Below are positions 63,492 to 64,000 of a stretch of 64,000 bases of DNA, one piece after another. The notes beneath the pieces are model-generated. The model saw nothing but the letters and a program-made list of their open reading frames with translations. It was not told the origin of the DNA and searched no databases. Both the position numbers and the translations under genes were made by a program. The stretch comes from Ancylostoma caninum (taxonomy: Eukaryota; Nematoda; Chromadorea; Rhabditida; Ancylostomatidae): NCBI GenBank assembly GCA_037903475.1, contig JBAJFG010000276.1:1-64000 (forward strand), read 5' to 3'. Numbering within the stretch: position 1 is the first letter of the stretch; every line of letters starts with the position of its first letter.

Positions 63492-64000
63492 CGAGGGATC
63501 CCAGCCGGTTAGTCGCGAGGCTACGTGGCGCGTCCCCAGGTGGCGGATAGGGGGCTAATCGCGGACCAAACGCGACCTTGTGCCTGCCCTGAGACGCGGG
63601 TGGATTCAGGGGATGGACTCCCTGTCTCTGCAGTGTCGGGACGATCTATACCTTCTGTCAGCGCGTGGGCATGTTCATGCATGCGTGCATGGGTGTGCTT
63701 GCGTGTCTGCAGATTGTATCCTGCACATCTATCCGACCAAAAGCCCTGCATTCAAGTGACTGGGAGGTACAAGGGAGGCGGTTCGGAGTCGCCTCCAACA
63801 AATAAGCTCCATCGTCCACTCCCGGGAAGCCCGGCTAACCTCCCGGTGAAATCACACTCCAGCCTCCCACGGGGGAATAGAGCCCAGCAAGCTATCTCCT
63901 GTGGGAATCAAATTTTTCAAGCTCGACACAGCAATATTAGAGAGTGTTCCCCTGATCTCGGAAGAGTCACTGGTACGGCAGCGCCAGTGAGGACGAGGTC
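63492..64000 (+). mobile_element. RTE-type LINE 5' end, continuing off the window
   Basis: Starts TACGAGGGATCCCAGCCGG and parallels the 5' leader of the - strand copy (GAGGCTACGTGGCGCG, GGTGGCGGATAGGGGG, GGGGATGGACTCC, ATCCTGCA, AAATAAG.). The coding part would begin beyond 64000. It is divergently oriented to the 59165-62522 copy. Confidence 0.75.

Overview
The window looks like a transposon-rich stretch of a nematode genome, probably a clade V (strongylid or hookworm-like) species. Three things point there: one gene whose exons join in phase across very short introns (53-86 bp) with TTTTCAG-like acceptors, a fragment resembling the nematode major sperm protein domain, and the mix of mobile elements (Penelope-like, RTE, CR1-like, Helitron, mariner, PIF/Harbinger, many MITEs). 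The species call is inference; the sequence itself shows only a eukaryotic, repeat-dominated region with no bacterial-style operons.

Host genes. The main one is a + strand SLC6 (sodium:neurotransmitter symporter) family gene. I could assemble twelve exons at 19530-19667, 26372-26470, 26525-26585, 26647-26782, 33279-33453, 33520-33637, 34973-35121, 50205-50290, 51540-51620, 51674-51821, 51908-52022 and 56542-56691. Every junction keeps the reading frame, and together they encode the segment from TM2 to TM11. The TM1 exon was not found and probably lies upstream. A tentative TM12/terminal exon is at about 58289-58384. Short introns alternate with introns of 1.2-15 kb filled with transposons. 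A possible MSP-domain exon lies at 930-1098.

Mobile elements. (1) A Helitron-like family occurs in at least 15 places. Better copies start with TC after an A and end with CTGG before a T. A double hairpin sits at the 3' end, and the outer stem has two covarying base pairs between subfamilies. Most copies carry a minisatellite with a 59-bp or 50-bp unit; the largest arrays are at 28486-29200, 35930-36875, 39400-39870, 40600-41260 and, strongly diverged, 20230-21530. (2) A Penelope-like element at 53590-56110 (-) has an intact 721-codon RT + GIY-YIG ORF, and a deleted copy lies at 7605-8610. (3) RTE-type LINEs lie at 58405-59170 (+, endonuclease only), 59165-62522 (-, nearly full but with damaged active sites) and 63492-64000 (+, 5' end, running off the window). 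(4) A CR1-like LINE on the - strand is split by later insertions between 48780 and 42440. (5) Remnants of a Gypsy-type LTR element (3425-4317), a mariner transposase (23789-24085) and a PIF/Harbinger transposase (45334-45562) are present.

Foldbacks and MITEs. A 2.06-kb inverted repeat lies at 5188-7246. At least three palindromic elements share AGGCAGC termini with flanking TTAA (1181-1606, 12232-12694, 50333-50940). Others are at 10656-10950, 18119-19480 and 43041-43853 (with a second palindrome nested inside). MITEs include a 211-bp Mutator-like one with a 9-bp target duplication (45034-45244) and one inserted inside a Helitron terminus with a clean TAATA duplication (9015-9250).

Layout. 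1-5030: foldback, Helitron ends, hAT-like MITE and Gypsy remnant. 5188-8610: giant foldback and deleted Penelope copy. 9000-10312: Helitron. 10313-19480: foldbacks and anonymous repeats. 19530-58384: the SLC6 gene with its transposon-filled introns. 58405-64000: RTE elements in opposing orientations.
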